A DNA stretch of 64,000 bases from Paenibacillus whitsoniae (GCF_003955665.1 NZ_RXHU01000002.1:1-64000); one strand, 5' to 3'; shown: positions 7,971 through 17,636, counted from the stretch's first letter. A program made the numbers and translations. Notes: generated by a model from the sequence alone, not told the origin.

Positions 7971-10900
7971 TCGCCGCCGCTACCCGCGCATGTCCGCCGA
8001 CGATGACGTCGATCGCCTGCTGCACGCGCGCAGCTTGAGCGAGGCACGCCTCCATCTGGATGCCGCCCGCCAACTCCCGCTCCAGCATCAGCACTTCCGC
8101 GACAAGCTCCTTCGCGTAGAAGTTGCCGGCTACGCCTTTCAGCGTGTGCACCTTCCGACGAGCGGAGACCAGGTCCTGCTCGACGAGAAACGGCAGCAAC
8201 TGCTCGGCAAAATCAGCGTAATCCTGTCTGAATTTCTCCAACAGGTATTCGATGATATGTACTTTGTGATCCAGGCTGCGCAGCATCTCCGCGCCGCCGA
8301 TGCCCGGCGTCTCGGTCAGCCAGCTCAAATCCCGCCACTTATCCAGCATCGCGGCCACCTGCTCCGCTGTTACCGGCTTCGTCAGCACGTCGTTGATGCC
8401 CAGCTTAAGCAGTTGCAGCCGGTCCTGCATCAACACGTTGGCGGTGAGCGCGACGATCGGGACACGGTTCATCGCTTTGCGCTGCCTCAGCTTCTGTGTC
8501 GCTTCATAGCCATCCATCACCGGCATATGAATGTCCATCAGAATCATGCGCCAGGCTTGCGTCTCCGCAAGCGCTAGCACTTCCTCCCCGTTGCACGCCA
8601 TGACAACGTCGTAGCCCAAACTCTCCAACAGCTTGGAAATGACCAGCTGATTGATCTCGTTGTCTTCCGCGACCAGCACGCTGCCCTTTGACACCGCTGC
8701 CGGCTTCTCGGTCTGTGCCGGCTCCCGTTCCACGAACGGCCTCGCCTCGGGCAGCGGCACAGCCGCCAGCGCCGCCAGCGTCCGCTGCAGCATCCATCGG
8801 CCGGCCGGCTTGAGCAGCACCGCATCCGCTTGCCGCTCAGCGGGCTCTTCGAGCAGCCACTCCCGGCCTTCCAGCGTCGTATACGCGACGATAAACGTCC
8901 GCGAGCGGTCAATTGCTTGCAGCATGGCCGTCCAGCGGTCCTCGTTCATCTCGTGCAGATCAAGCAGCACATAATCCGGGTAGGAGCCGCTGATTTCATC
9001 TTCCGCATGCAGAGCTAGCAGCGCTTGCACATCCGCTGCAAGCTCCGCCTGCACCTGCAAAGAGGCCGCCATCTCCGCCAAATGTCCTGCCGTCACTTCC
9101 ACTGGCGACGCTATGCGCAGCCGCCTTCCGGCCAGTGGCACCCCGTCTAAAGCCGGCAGCTTCTCCTGCGGCGCTTTTGCCTTCTCCAGCAGCAGACTGA
9201 ACGAGAAGCAGCTGCCCACCCCCGGCGCCGTCTCGACCCGGAGCATCCCGCCCATCGACTGCACGAGATGCTGGCAGATGACAAGCCCTAAGCCGGTTCC
9301 GCCGTACTTGCGGCTTGTCGAGGTGTCCGCTTGCGAGAACGGCATGAACAGCCGGGCAAGCTCCTCTTTAGCAATCCCGATGCCGGTATCTTCCATAGCA
9401 AACCGTACGATATACCCCTCCGGCAGCTCTTCCTCCAGCGACACGCGCAGCCGCAGATGCCCCTTCTCCGTGAACTTGACCGCATTGTTCGCCAGGTTCG
9501 TCAGCACCTGCTCCAGACGAAACGGGTCGCCGCTAACCGGCGCGGACAGATTGACCGGCGTATCGAACAAGAACGGAAGCCGGTTCTTATCCAGCATGAC
9601 GCTGACGAGGTCCGCCACCTTTTGCAGCGAGGCTTCCAAGGAGAAGTCGACCTTCTCCACAGGCATTTTGCCCGCCTCCAGCTTCGAAAAGTCCAAAATA
9701 TCATTAATCGTCGCAAGCAGCACCTGCGAGGACGTGTCGATTTTGCCCAAATAATCCTGCTGAAGCGCTGTCAACTCAGTCCGCTGCAGGAGAAGCGAAA
9801 GTCCCATGATGCCGTTCAGCGGCGTTCGAATCTCGTGGCTCATTCTCGCCAGGAATTCCATTTTGGCCCGATTGGATTGGTCGACCTCCTCGCGTCTTTT
9901 CAATTCCGTCACATCGTGAATCGTACAGGTCATCCCTTCAACTTCCCGCCCCCCTTCTCCAAATAAAGGAGACAACGTCACATTGTAGGCACGCCTAGTT
10001 TGATCGGGATCCAGTAAATGAACGCTGAACTGCTTCGTGCACCGCTCCAAAATGGCGCTTTCGAACATGCTCTCCCACAGCTCGGGAGGGTCCATTCGGA
10101 CCAGCATCGTCAACGGTTGACCGATGGCCTGCTCTTCCGTAAACCCATATGTTCGATAAAACTTACTGTTGACCGCAGCCAATGTGCCGTCAAGTTCAAA
10201 ACGGCATATAAAATCCTCGGAATTCTCCACTAACGTTCTGTACTGCTCGTCTCTAGCGTGCATGCTGATCTGGGCCGCCCGGTGCTCCGTCACATCACAG
10301 GCAGAACCAATCAGCTCGCTCACCGTCCCATCATGATTCACAGGCTGAAGGCTTACCAGAATGGTGTGCCCGTTGATGTCATACTCATACATCAGCCGCT
10401 GTTCGCCGTGCCACACTTTTTCATAATTGGCGGCCAGCTTTTCTGCAAGCGTTTTCGAAAAAACGGTGACTTCACGAACGCTTTTGCCAGTAAAATCCGC
10501 TGACTTCCAACCCAATTGCGCCAGCAGCTGCCCTTCCACCAAGGCATAGATAAACTCGTCCTTCGGTTTGATCACCTTGAACGAAAACCCCGACTGGAAC
10601 CGGAGCATATCCTGCAGTTCCTGCTCCACCAGTTGAAGCTGCCGTTTATACTGTTGGTCCTGGTAAAAAAACTTTAGAAACAACGCCACGACAACGGCGC
10701 ACATCATTTGATAGCAGGAATAGGGAATGAGCGTATCCAAGCTAGGTCGGTATACAACCAAGATGCTCAAACCGTAAATAATCAAATAACTAAGCGCACC
10801 ATAAAGCCATCTCAGCCACGGCTCCCGCACCCGCATTTTGGCCAGCACGAGCGCGGCAACCGCTGCAGCACCGATGGCGATGCTCATCTGCATTAACGTT

Positions 10901-11211
10901 AACGAGCCGCCCAGCACGAATCTGCCGAGCAGCATGCTGGCCAGTGTCAGCGCGAATGAGAAGCAACCGCCCACGTACATCGACAGCAGCAGTCCAATGC
11001 CGCGCAGGTTCAGACTAAGCCCCGGGGCAAGCTGCGTGCTGAACTGACCGATCAATACACAAAGCGCGCCGTGCGCAAGCCCAACATAAAGCTTGAATGA
11101 CCAGGTGGATTTCTGCTTGAGTTTTTTATATAGAAACAACCGCTCTACAAAAAGTACAAAAAAAGTCATGATGACCACATTGATTAAAAAGTCACGCAGC
11201 AGAAGAATCAC
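7963..11211 (-). CDS. Hybrid sensor histidine kinase (7TM-PAS-PAS-HisKA-HATPase-REC-REC-HPt)
   Basis: A 1082-residue phosphorelay kinase of the inner membrane. Residues 1-185 form about six to seven membrane helices of the 5TMR-LYT type. Two PAS domains follow (about 205-312 and 320-440), then HisKA with phosphorylated H459 in SHEIRTPLNG, HATPase with N575 and the DTGIGI and GGTGLGL boxes, a degenerate receiver (about 695-815), a complete receiver (about 844-958, D893, K945) and a C-terminal HPt domain with H1022 in KVHTLKGVAGNF. It could therefore run a full relay within one chain. The GTG start has a poor ribosome site, so it may be translated together with the receiver-EAL gene 46 nt upstream. 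Confidence 0.93.
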   Translation of the reverse strand: MILLLRDFLINVVIMTFFVLFVERLFLYKKLKQKSTWSFKLYVGLAHGALCVLIGQFSTQLAPGLSLNLRGIGLLLSMYVGGCFSFALTLASMLLGRFVLGGSLTLMQMSIAIGAAAVAALVLAKMRVREPWLRWLYGALSYLIIYGLSILVVYRPSLDTLIPYSCYQMMCAVVVALFLKFFYQDQQYKRQLQLVEQELQDMLRFQSGFSFKVIKPKDEFIYALVEGQLLAQLGWKSADFTGKSVREVTVFSKTLAEKLAANYEKVWHGEQRLMYEYDINGHTILVSLQPVNHDGTVSELIGSACDVTEHRAAQISMHARDEQYRTLVENSEDFICRFELDGTLAAVNSKFYRTYGFTEEQAIGQPLTMLVRMDPPELWESMFESAILERCTKQFSVHLLDPDQTRRAYNVTLSPLFGEGGREVEGMTCTIHDVTELKRREEVDQSNRAKMEFLARMSHEIRTPLNGIMGLSLLLQRTELTALQQDYLGKIDTSSQVLLATINDILDFSKLEAGKMPVEKVDFSLEASLQKVADLVSVMLDKNRLPFLFDTPVNLSAPVSGDPFRLEQVLTNLANNAVKFTEKGHLRLRVSLEEELPEGYIVRFAMEDTGIGIAKEELARLFMPFSQADTSTSRKYGGTGLGLVICQHLVQSMGGMLRVETAPGVGSCFSFSLLLEKAKAPQEKLPALDGVPLAGRRLRIASPVEVTAGHLAEMAASLQVQAELAADVQALLALHAEDEISGSYPDYVLLDLHEMNEDRWTAMLQAIDRSRTFIVAYTTLEGREWLLEEPAERQADAVLLKPAGRWMLQRTLAALAAVPLPEARPFVEREPAQTEKPAAVSKGSVLVAEDNEINQLVISKLLESLGYDVVMACNGEEVLALAETQAWRMILMDIHMPVMDGYEATQKLRQRKAMNRVPIVALTANVLMQDRLQLLKLGINDVLTKPVTAEQVAAMLDKWRDLSWLTETPGIGGAEMLRSLDHKVHIIEYLLEKFRQDYADFAEQLLPFLVEQDLVSARRKVHTLKGVAGNFYAKELVAEVLMLERELAGGIQMEACLAQAARVQQAIDVIVGGHARVAAAKE

Positions 11212-11257
11212 TCCATTATCTTTACATCATCCAAAGCGCTAGCATACCGAGGCCCGA

Positions 11258-12511
11258 TTAGCTCAAATGTACCAGCATATTTTCAATCTGTTGGAATTCG
11301 ACCGGTCTGCTGAAATAATAGCCCTGTACGTAACGGCAGCCGTATTCCCTTAAAATGTTTAATTCTTCCTCCGTCTCCACGCCCTCGGCCACGACCGCCA
11401 GCCCCAAGTGCTGGGCCATCGTGATCATCGTTTGCACAATGACAGCATTGACGTGTCTATGCTTCAGCCCCTTGATGAAGGACTGGTCAATTTTCATTTT
11501 ATCGATGGGAAAATCACGCAAATATCCGAACGAACTGTAGCCCGTACCGAAATCGTCCATCGCGATGCGAACGCCCAATCGCTTCAAGCTTGCCAGCGCA
11601 CCCTCGGCCAGCTTCGCGTCCATACTGAGGCTCTCCGTAATCTCCAGCTCCAAATATCCTGGCTGAAGTCCCGTTTCACGAAGAATGTCCTCAATCATCC
11701 CGCTGAGGCGCGGGTCATTGAATTGGCAGCGCGACACGTTCACAGCCACGAAGATGGCTGGGAGCCCAGCGTCCTGCCATAGTTTATTTTGGAGGCATGC
11801 TTCACGCAGCACCCACTCGCCGATGTCGTGAATGACGCCGGTCTCCTCCGCAATCGGAATAAATTCCGATGGAGAGACTTCGCCCAGTTCGGCGTTATGC
11901 CAGCGGATCAAGCACTCGAGCCCGACCATCAACGAAGTGTTTAAATCAACCACAGGTTGATAGACAATACGAAGTTCCCCCTGCAGAATCGCTTTGCGCA
12001 GTTGAAATTCGATGGCCATTCGTCGTTGAAACCGCTGCTCCTCCTGAAACTTCGCTAGATTTCGCTCTGCCGATTCGCCGCTGGCTTGATGCACGCTCTT
12101 CATGCCTTGCTGAACGGCCACTTTGCAGCGCTCCAGGAAATAGTCGTTCATCCCGCGTCCGCCCCGCTCCTCCAGCATCTCCTTATGGAAATAATCCGCT
12201 GCGCCCAGCCGCATTGCTTGAATCGTAGGCATGGACGCCTCTGAGGCGAGTGTACAAAGCACCACGACCGGAGTAGGTCTATGATCCATAATCAATTGAA
12301 GCACGGGCAGCGCCCTCCCGCCTAACAGCTCCATATCCAAAATGATCAAATCCGGACGCATCCGCCAGATTTCCTCCAGTACCGAACTGCCGTGCGCCGA
12401 AATGCCTACGAGTTGAAACTGTCGATCCGTCCCCAGAATAGTCGTCATGACCCCTTGAACTTGTTCAGAGTCACTGATGACTAGCACTCCATACCTGTCT
12501 ATCAGGCTCAT
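11258..12511 (-). CDS. Receiver-EAL protein, cyclic-di-GMP phosphodiesterase
   Basis: A 417-residue cytosolic protein with an N-terminal receiver (residues about 6-120, D59 in LIILDMEL) and a C-terminal EAL domain (about 165-417). Residues needed for cyclic-di-GMP hydrolysis are present: E199 (the motif reads ECL instead of EAL), N258, E290, D319-D320, K340, E376 and Q396, so it should be active. The frame is open 34 codons further upstream, but AAAGGTGG in front of the ATG at 12511 fixes this start. It is the first gene of an operon with the hybrid kinase, whose phosphoryl group it may receive. It diverges from the OmpR-type regulator at 12772. Confidence 0.92.
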   Translation of the reverse strand: MSLIDRYGVLVISDSEQVQGVMTTILGTDRQFQLVGISAHGSSVLEEIWRMRPDLIILDMELLGGRALPVLQLIMDHRPTPVVVLCTLASEASMPTIQAMRLGAADYFHKEMLEERGGRGMNDYFLERCKVAVQQGMKSVHQASGESAERNLAKFQEEQRFQRRMAIEFQLRKAILQGELRIVYQPVVDLNTSLMVGLECLIRWHNAELGEVSPSEFIPIAEETGVIHDIGEWVLREACLQNKLWQDAGLPAIFVAVNVSRCQFNDPRLSGMIEDILRETGLQPGYLELEITESLSMDAKLAEGALASLKRLGVRIAMDDFGTGYSSFGYLRDFPIDKMKIDQSFIKGLKHRHVNAVIVQTMITMAQHLGLAVVAEGVETEEELNILREYGCRYVQGYYFSRPVEFQQIENMLVHLS

Positions 12512-12658
12512 GCATCCGCCACCTTTTCGCGCAAATTCTCTATGTACACCAGTATACCTTCCACTTATTAGGTAACTTGCCAACTCGGCATGAATTTCCC
12601 GGGGAAATTTCACTAATATTTTGCTAATATTTTTTCTATATAAAGTCGTTTAAAATGA

Positions 12659-12687
12659 TTTACACTTAAATTTCGACATCGTATAAT
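12659..12687 (+). promoter_or_regulatory. Sigma-A promoter of the OmpR-type regulator gene
   Basis: TTTACA (12659-12664), a 17-bp spacer and TATAAT (12682-12687) lie 85 nt upstream of the start at 12772. This is close to the vegetative consensus. Confidence 0.75.
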
Positions 12688-12771
12688 ATAAATATTAGTA
12701 AATTATTAGCGCCAGAGCTCCCTCTTCAGGATTATTAAGTAGGACTAGACTATGCGTTTGTTAGGGGGACA

Positions 12772-13482
12772 ATGACATTGGACAAGATATTATTAATTGA
12801 AGATGACGATATCATTGGCGAAATGATTTGCATGTACTTAACCGAAGAAGGGTTCTTGGTTCATCGCTGTCTGAACGGTCAGGAAGGAATGAGTGCGCTT
12901 TCAGAATTTAATCCGGATCTGATTTTGCTAGATTTGGTATTGCCGGATTATGAAGGAACGGAGCTCTGCAACACATTAAGAAGCTTGACGCCGGTTCCCA
13001 TCATTATTATTTCCTCCAATTCCAAGGTCAGCGAGAAAATTGAAGCGTTTACTGTAGGTGCCGATGATTACCTCTGCAAGCCGTTCTCCATGCATGAAAT
13101 GAAAGCTCGCATTGGGGTGCTGCTGCGCCGCTTTAAGCGCGAGCTGCCAGCCCGCCAGGAAGCTGCGCCGGCCCGCCAGGAAATTACCGTGCCTCCGGCT
13201 GAACTGGAAATTAACGTCGAGAAGCGGACGCTGCATGTGCGCGGCGAGTCGATCGAGATGACGTTCTCCGAGTTCGAGCTCATTCGTCTGTTGATAGAGC
13301 ACCCGGAACGGGTATATCGGCGCGAGGATTTAATTAATGCGCTGCGTGGATTTGACTCGTATATCAACGAACGGTCCATTGACGTACATATTACGAATTT
13401 ACGGAGAAAAATTGAAGTCAACCCGAAGGAACCACGGTATATCAAGACCGTCTGGGGTGTGGGCTACAAATTTGTGATTTAA
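12772..13482 (+). CDS. OmpR/PhoB-family response regulator
   Basis: A 236-residue DNA-binding response regulator. The receiver has the acidic pair in IEDDDI, phospho-acceptor D54 in LILLDLVLPDYEG and the lysine in DDYLCKPFS. A short alanine/glutamate linker with a repeated PARQEAAP/PARQEI motif leads to a winged-helix domain (ERSIDVHITNLRRKIE, then TVWGVGYKF). AGGGGG lies 3-8 nt before the ATG. No kinase gene accompanies it on its own strand; the nearest candidate is the divergent hybrid kinase operon, but that pairing is inference. Terminated at 13499. Confidence 0.93.
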   Translation: MTLDKILLIEDDDIIGEMICMYLTEEGFLVHRCLNGQEGMSALSEFNPDLILLDLVLPDYEGTELCNTLRSLTPVPIIIISSNSKVSEKIEAFTVGADDYLCKPFSMHEMKARIGVLLRRFKRELPARQEAAPARQEITVPPAELEINVEKRTLHVRGESIEMTFSEFELIRLLIEHPERVYRREDLINALRGFDSYINERSIDVHITNLRRKIEVNPKEPRYIKTVWGVGYKFVI

Positions 13483-13498
13483 CATAGGTGTCCAAAAG

Positions 13499-13524
13499 CC
13501 CAGTCCATATGGATTGGGTTTTTT
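13499..13524 (+). terminator. Intrinsic terminator after the OmpR-type regulator
   Basis: CCCAGTCC and GGATTGGG flank ATAT and are followed by six T. Confidence 0.9.
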
Positions 13525-13560
13525 GAGGCAATTTTTAATTTAAAATTTAGAAAAAATTGG

Positions 13561-13589
13561 TTGACCTTCCACAATTCCTCCTATAAGAT
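13561..13589 (+). promoter_or_regulatory. Sigma-A-like promoter of the unknown gene at 13647
   Basis: TTGACC (13561-13566), a 17-bp spacer and TAAGAT (13584-13589), 57 nt before the start codon. Confidence 0.55.
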
Positions 13590-13646
13590 ATTGAGTCTGA
13601 GCACTGTTTTGCAAGCAGCGCCGACCATAGACATAGGTGAGGGACG

Positions 13647-14279
13647 ATGATGCAAACCGATAAGATCGTGATTGAATTAAGCGAGCTCCTTGCACAGGAA
13701 CGCGCGAAATCTGGGCGTAGCGAAGACGTTTCCCATCATTTACGAAGCGCTTATCGCACGATGTACCAGAAAGAAGAAACCGAGCTCGTCAAGCAAGCCA
13801 TCGCCGCCATGAAACTCCCCCGCGAACTCGATGTCATACATGCCGGAGACAACAGTATTCAGATTTTCACCGTGAACAACGACACGCCTTACTATATTTC
13901 AAGCGGGCTCTCCGACCTGAATCAGCAATTCGATCTGCTCCAAGCTCCGCATCATCGCCAAATCGCAACCTGCATTAAGTGGCTGTCCTGCCGTTTTCCA
14001 ACCAGCCTCGGCTCCTTTGTTTTTATAGGCAAGACGTCCTTTCTACTCCGTCATTCCCAAATAGAGTTGGAAGAGGGGCTGTACTGCCTACGCCATGATT
14101 TTATTCCATTTGCGCAGAAGATCGCCCTCCAGCCCTTGGAGGAGCTGGAAGCCAACTCCCCTTTCAGTCCGGCCTGGATGCGCGGTTCGCTCGCGTCAAA
14201 CTGCATCGTCCTGGCAGCGCTCATCAAGTCCGGCGCGCCAAGATTCATGCCCTACGGTCCGGCCCCGCAGCAGCTATAA
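13647..14279 (+). CDS. Protein of unknown function
   Basis: A 210-residue soluble protein that I do not recognise. It begins with MMQTDKIVIELSELLAQERA, carries a KEETELVKQAIAAMKLPRELDV segment and has an even mix of helix and strand without signal peptide, membrane helix or cysteine motif. GAGGGACG precedes a double ATG and a sigma-A-like promoter lies upstream, so it is probably a real, independently transcribed gene. Its last 6 nt overlap the end of the convergent cardiolipin synthase gene. No function is proposed. Confidence 0.75.
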   Translation: MMQTDKIVIELSELLAQERAKSGRSEDVSHHLRSAYRTMYQKEETELVKQAIAAMKLPRELDVIHAGDNSIQIFTVNNDTPYYISSGLSDLNQQFDLLQAPHHRQIATCIKWLSCRFPTSLGSFVFIGKTSFLLRHSQIELEEGLYCLRHDFIPFAQKIALQPLEELEANSPFSPAWMRGSLASNCIVLAALIKSGAPRFMPYGPAPQQL

Positions 14280-15722
14280 AATCGGCGAGAGCAGTCTCGC
14301 CGCCGACTCGCACAAACGCAGCCACCAGCTGCGTCTGTAAATTTGATTGAACGGTACAGAAGCCTCTTCATCGCGGCCGAAGCTTCTCTCAAGCTCCCGG
14401 CTCTTCACTTCGCTGTACAAGATAGCCGTAACTTCAAAATTGAGCGAAAAGCTGCGGTTATCGAGATTCGCCGTCCCCACCGAGGCCATGCGGCCGTCGA
14501 TGACCACCGTTTTGGCATGAAGAAAGCCGTTTCTGTAGAGGTAGCCCGTCGCTCCCGACTCCACCACTTCCGCCAGATAAGACTTGGTCGCCAACTGCAC
14601 CAGCCTGTGATCGCTTTTGTACGGTACCATGATACGGACATCGACACCCGAGGCAGCCGCGATTTTGAGCGCTGTCAGCATGCTCTCGTCCGGTACGAAA
14701 TACGGCGTTTGGATGTAGATGCTTTTGCGCGCGGCGTAGATCATCTTCGTAAGCGCATTGCGGATGTGAAGCACGTCCGAATCGGGCCCGCTGGCGACGA
14801 TCTGTACCGCTGTACTTCCCAGTCCTGGCTCATCGGGAAACAACCCTGGCTCCTGTTGAATCGAACGCTTCGCGGCAATGCTCCAATCGAGCACAAACTG
14901 ATGCTGAAGCTGCAGCACGCTTCCGCCTGCCAGCATGAGGTGCGTATCGCGCCAATAGCCGAAATCAGGGTTCTGCCCGAGATACTCCACACCAATGTTG
15001 AATCCTCCGATAAAACCAACGCGCCCGTCGATGATGGCGATTTTGCGGTGATTGCGGAAATTCATCCGGAAATTGATCCAAGGCACGACCGGCGGAAAAA
15101 AAGATGCCGTCTCTCCGCCCGCCTTGCGCAGCGGCCGAAAGAATCGTTTGGCGGTGCTGGAGGTGCCCAAGGAATCGTAAATGACCCGCACCTTGACGCC
15201 TTGGCGGGCCTTCTCCGTAAGGGCCTCCAGCAGTTGACGCCCCAGCGCATCGCGGCTGAACTTGTAGTACAGCAGATGAATATGCGACTTCGCCTCTGCG
15301 ATGTGCTGGAACAGTTTGTCGAACTTGGCTGCGCCGTCTTCGAGCAGCGTCACGTCGTTATCGCGCGTCAGCAGCGCACCGTTGCCCTGCAGATTCAGCC
15401 GAATGAGCTGAAGCTGATCGTGGTGAAGCTTACTTGCCGCGAGCACCTCCTGCTGGCTGAGCAGCGATTGCTGCCGGCGGATTTGCAGACGGAGACGGGT
15501 GCTCTTTTTAAGCTTGTAAATTTTGCGCCTCGTGAGGCTTTGACCTAGGAAGATATAGAGGAGGATGCCAAGCACAGGGAAAAAGATCAGCACAAGCAGC
15601 CATGCCCAAGTAATGCTCGCTTGGCGTCGCTCGAGAAACACAACGATCAAGGCAAACACGATATTGATAGCGGATATCCAATCGAACATGGAAAGCCCTG
15701 GGAGAAAAAGATGAACAGGCAT
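14274..15722 (-). CDS. cls: Cardiolipin synthase
   Basis: A 482-residue membrane enzyme that condenses two phosphatidylglycerols to cardiolipin and glycerol. Two N-terminal membrane helices (FDWISAINIVFALIVVFL and WLLVLIFFPVLGILLYIFLG) are followed by two phospholipase-D HKD motifs, NHRKIAIIDGRVGFIGG and HAKTVVIDGRMASVGT. Length equals that of bacterial ClsA-type enzymes. The ATG at 15722 with GAGGGATCGG upstream is preferred over the in-frame starts at 15767 and 15689, which have weaker or no ribosome sites. It converges on the unknown gene at 13647 and shares no obvious terminator with it. Confidence 0.93.
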   Translation of the reverse strand: MPVHLFLPGLSMFDWISAINIVFALIVVFLERRQASITWAWLLVLIFFPVLGILLYIFLGQSLTRRKIYKLKKSTRLRLQIRRQQSLLSQQEVLAASKLHHDQLQLIRLNLQGNGALLTRDNDVTLLEDGAAKFDKLFQHIAEAKSHIHLLYYKFSRDALGRQLLEALTEKARQGVKVRVIYDSLGTSSTAKRFFRPLRKAGGETASFFPPVVPWINFRMNFRNHRKIAIIDGRVGFIGGFNIGVEYLGQNPDFGYWRDTHLMLAGGSVLQLQHQFVLDWSIAAKRSIQQEPGLFPDEPGLGSTAVQIVASGPDSDVLHIRNALTKMIYAARKSIYIQTPYFVPDESMLTALKIAAASGVDVRIMVPYKSDHRLVQLATKSYLAEVVESGATGYLYRNGFLHAKTVVIDGRMASVGTANLDNRSFSLNFEVTAILYSEVKSRELERSFGRDEEASVPFNQIYRRSWWLRLCESAARLLSPIL

Positions 15723-15899
15723 GAAGACCGATCCCTCGCTTGTCAGGATGCAAAGTGCGCTGAGCAACCCCCTTTAGGGGCAGGTGATGAGCTTAGGGTG
15801 CCCAGCGGGATGGAAATTATTAGTATTGTACATGAGCCTCTATACGCGACTCTCTATACACGCATGCATTCCTCGGCAGATGATTGATGCACCAGACAA

Positions 15900-16136
15900 C
15901 TAGCTGGGCTCTCCGGTATTCCAGGAATCCTGAACACTCTGCAGCCGCCGCTGAACGGCTGAAATGAGTAAACCGAATGAGGTTGTATCACTTTGCAGAG
16001 AAGCATTGTTCGATTGAATACTGGCTATATCGCTATTCATAGTTGCAAAGTCGCTGTAAACTGTTGCTAATTGGCTGGAATCAATTGGTTGTACTGCAGC
16101 GTCTGCTTTCAACTGCTTATAGTAGGTATTGTACTG
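15900..16136 (-). pseudogene. C-terminal fragment of a split lipoprotein-like gene
   Basis: Seventy-eight codons, from the edge of the inverted repeat at 16136 to a TAG at 15900, read as a polar coiled-coil-like segment (QYNTYYKQLKADAAVQ, then SDFATMNSDIASIQSNNASL). There is no start codon with a ribosome site. The natural partner is the broken lipoprotein 5' part at 17948-18264 on the same strand, on the other side of the 16137-17947 element. The middle of the gene appears to be missing, so insertion was accompanied or followed by deletion. That the two parts belong together is inference. Confidence 0.5.
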
Positions 16137-16306
16137 TATGAGGTATCGCCAACAAAACGCGTTAAACGTACGCTAAGCGAAAATATCTTAAACAAGCTGG
16201 AGGTTCCATACGCTAAGGAAATCCGGCTTGTTTATGCAAGCGCTATGGGGATATAGATATATTATCAGATCTGCTCCGGAGTATTCTACTCTTAACCAAA
16301 ATCGGA

Positions 16307-16349
16307 AGAGCGGCAGCCATGACGAGAACAAGTCATGGACTACCGCTCT
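16307..16349 (-). terminator. Large stem-loop downstream of the small membrane protein gene
   Basis: AGAGCGG/CCGCTCT encloses a second stem CCATGAC/GTCATGG. On the minus strand it is followed by TCCGATTTT, a weak T tract, so it may terminate the two-gene unit inside the element. Confidence 0.5.
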
Positions 16350-16459
16350 ACTCTCTATCGAATTTGTTCAAAATCTTTGTTCCATTGGTCAATAGAATGT
16401 AAACACAAATTGAGTCGTTTGAACCATTGGTTACTTAACACTTCACCTGTCACTTACAA

Positions 16460-16756
16460 TCATGAACGTTTTTTATAAAAATAAGCAACAATATTAATTA
16501 TGGACAGTAATGCTATTATAATGAACATATAAACGGAAACAGGATCGCCACCCATTGATAGTTCGTCAGCAAAAATGCCAATTTGATAAGTCATATAAAT
16601 AGAGGCGATTAAACTAATTAATGAAATAGCTGTTATTACAAATCCATTAAATAATTCTAATCTATTCTTTTTAAAAATAATATTTACTAGTAAAATTGTT
16701 AGAATAATAACAAGGGAAATATAAATTGGTCTGAAGTAATCAAATATCTCGTGCAT
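16460..16756 (-). CDS. Small membrane protein of the AT-rich element
   Basis: A 98-residue protein with three strongly hydrophobic helices (YISLVIILTILLVNIIF, a central isoleucine/serine-rich helix and MFIIIALLSIINIVAYFY) and a basic C-terminus KKRS. TAGGAG lies 8-9 nt before the ATG, and the frame is intact, unlike its neighbours. It follows the broken DUF2599-like secreted-protein gene by 32 nt in the same direction. The pairing of a secreted protein with a small polytopic membrane protein recalls toxin or bacteriocin genes with their immunity proteins, but nothing in the sequence proves it. I recognise no family. Confidence 0.7.
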   Translation of the reverse strand: MHEIFDYFRPIYISLVIILTILLVNIIFKKNRLELFNGFVITAISLISLIASIYMTYQIGIFADELSMGGDPVSVYMFIIIALLSIINIVAYFYKKRS

Positions 16757-16788
16757 TCATTTTTCTCCTACATCCTTTACAGATTATT

Positions 16789-17636
16789 TTAATCCCATAT
16801 ACCCGATCCAGGGTTACATGCATTAAGTTCAGTCTCAATAAAACTTACGTCAGGTCTTGATGGTTCAATATTCCAAGGATTTTTAGATGCAGCATGGTAA
16901 ACATGACACATAAATTGATCTTCCAATCCGCCTGGATTACTCCAATTCGGACTCCCACTATGAACAGCTACAACTTTATCCCAAGCGTCTACGCCTCTTA
17001 CACCAGTATCCCATGAGTTGGCCCTTCATAAAAATAATTGGTATGAGTTAAACTTAAAGATATTGGATAAGTACCACCTCGATTTATCCATGCAAAACTA
17101 TCGAAATAAGTTGAATAATAAGTAGTTTCTGTTGTTAACTGGATTGCATATGGTTCAGTGCTACTAGTACCTTTTACATTTAGTTTCAAAGTATTAGCAT
17201 CGATACTTGTAATTAAATCTTCTGTATTTTGTTTATCAACAAAATTAACAGAAAATATTCCAATAGATCTACCATTTTTATTATATATATTTCCTACATT
17301 ACTCGTATTTCCCTCTTCATTTTTATATAATTTTAAGTATTCTCCGTTTTTAGATTCAAATGGAATTTCAATAATAGTGTCATCAGCAGAAGAAATAACT
17401 TTAAAAGTGTGCTTTTTTGTGCTTTTATCTTTTGTTTGCTGATAATCGAATAACTGTGCTGTTTCAGTTTTAACTTTAGGTGTTAAAACTTGAATGCTAT
17501 TTTCTTGCTCAATATTTACATTTTGTACATTCTTTGATGGCTCAGGATGAGCTGTAACATCCGAAGCAGAAACCGAGAATGGAAGTGCAGTGACAACAGT
17601 CAGGGATAGTCCTAACAGAATTGCATAGATAGTTAA
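16789..17636 (-). pseudogene. Frameshifted secreted protein gene (DUF2599-like C-terminus)
   Basis: Reading leftward, one frame runs from a signal-peptide-like stretch (YAILLGLSLTVVTALPFSVSA) through about 200 codons to THTNYFYEGPTHG and then a stop at 16998-17000. At that point the next frame continues WDTGVRGVDAWDKVVAVHS, NWSNPGGLEDQFMCHVYHAA and NIEPSRPDVSFIETELNACN to a TAA at 16789-16791. The latter part resembles DUF2599 domains as I recall them. The start is also damaged: GGAGG at 17637-17641 precedes an ATG at 17624-17626 that is one base out of frame with the signal peptide. Two lesions in a gene with no ATG in frame make it a pseudogene unless the sequence contains errors. Confidence 0.7.

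Noticed and set aside
14343..15548. 401-codon rightward open frame
   Set aside because: Antisense to cardiolipin synthase, whose HKD motifs and membrane helices prove the leftward frame.
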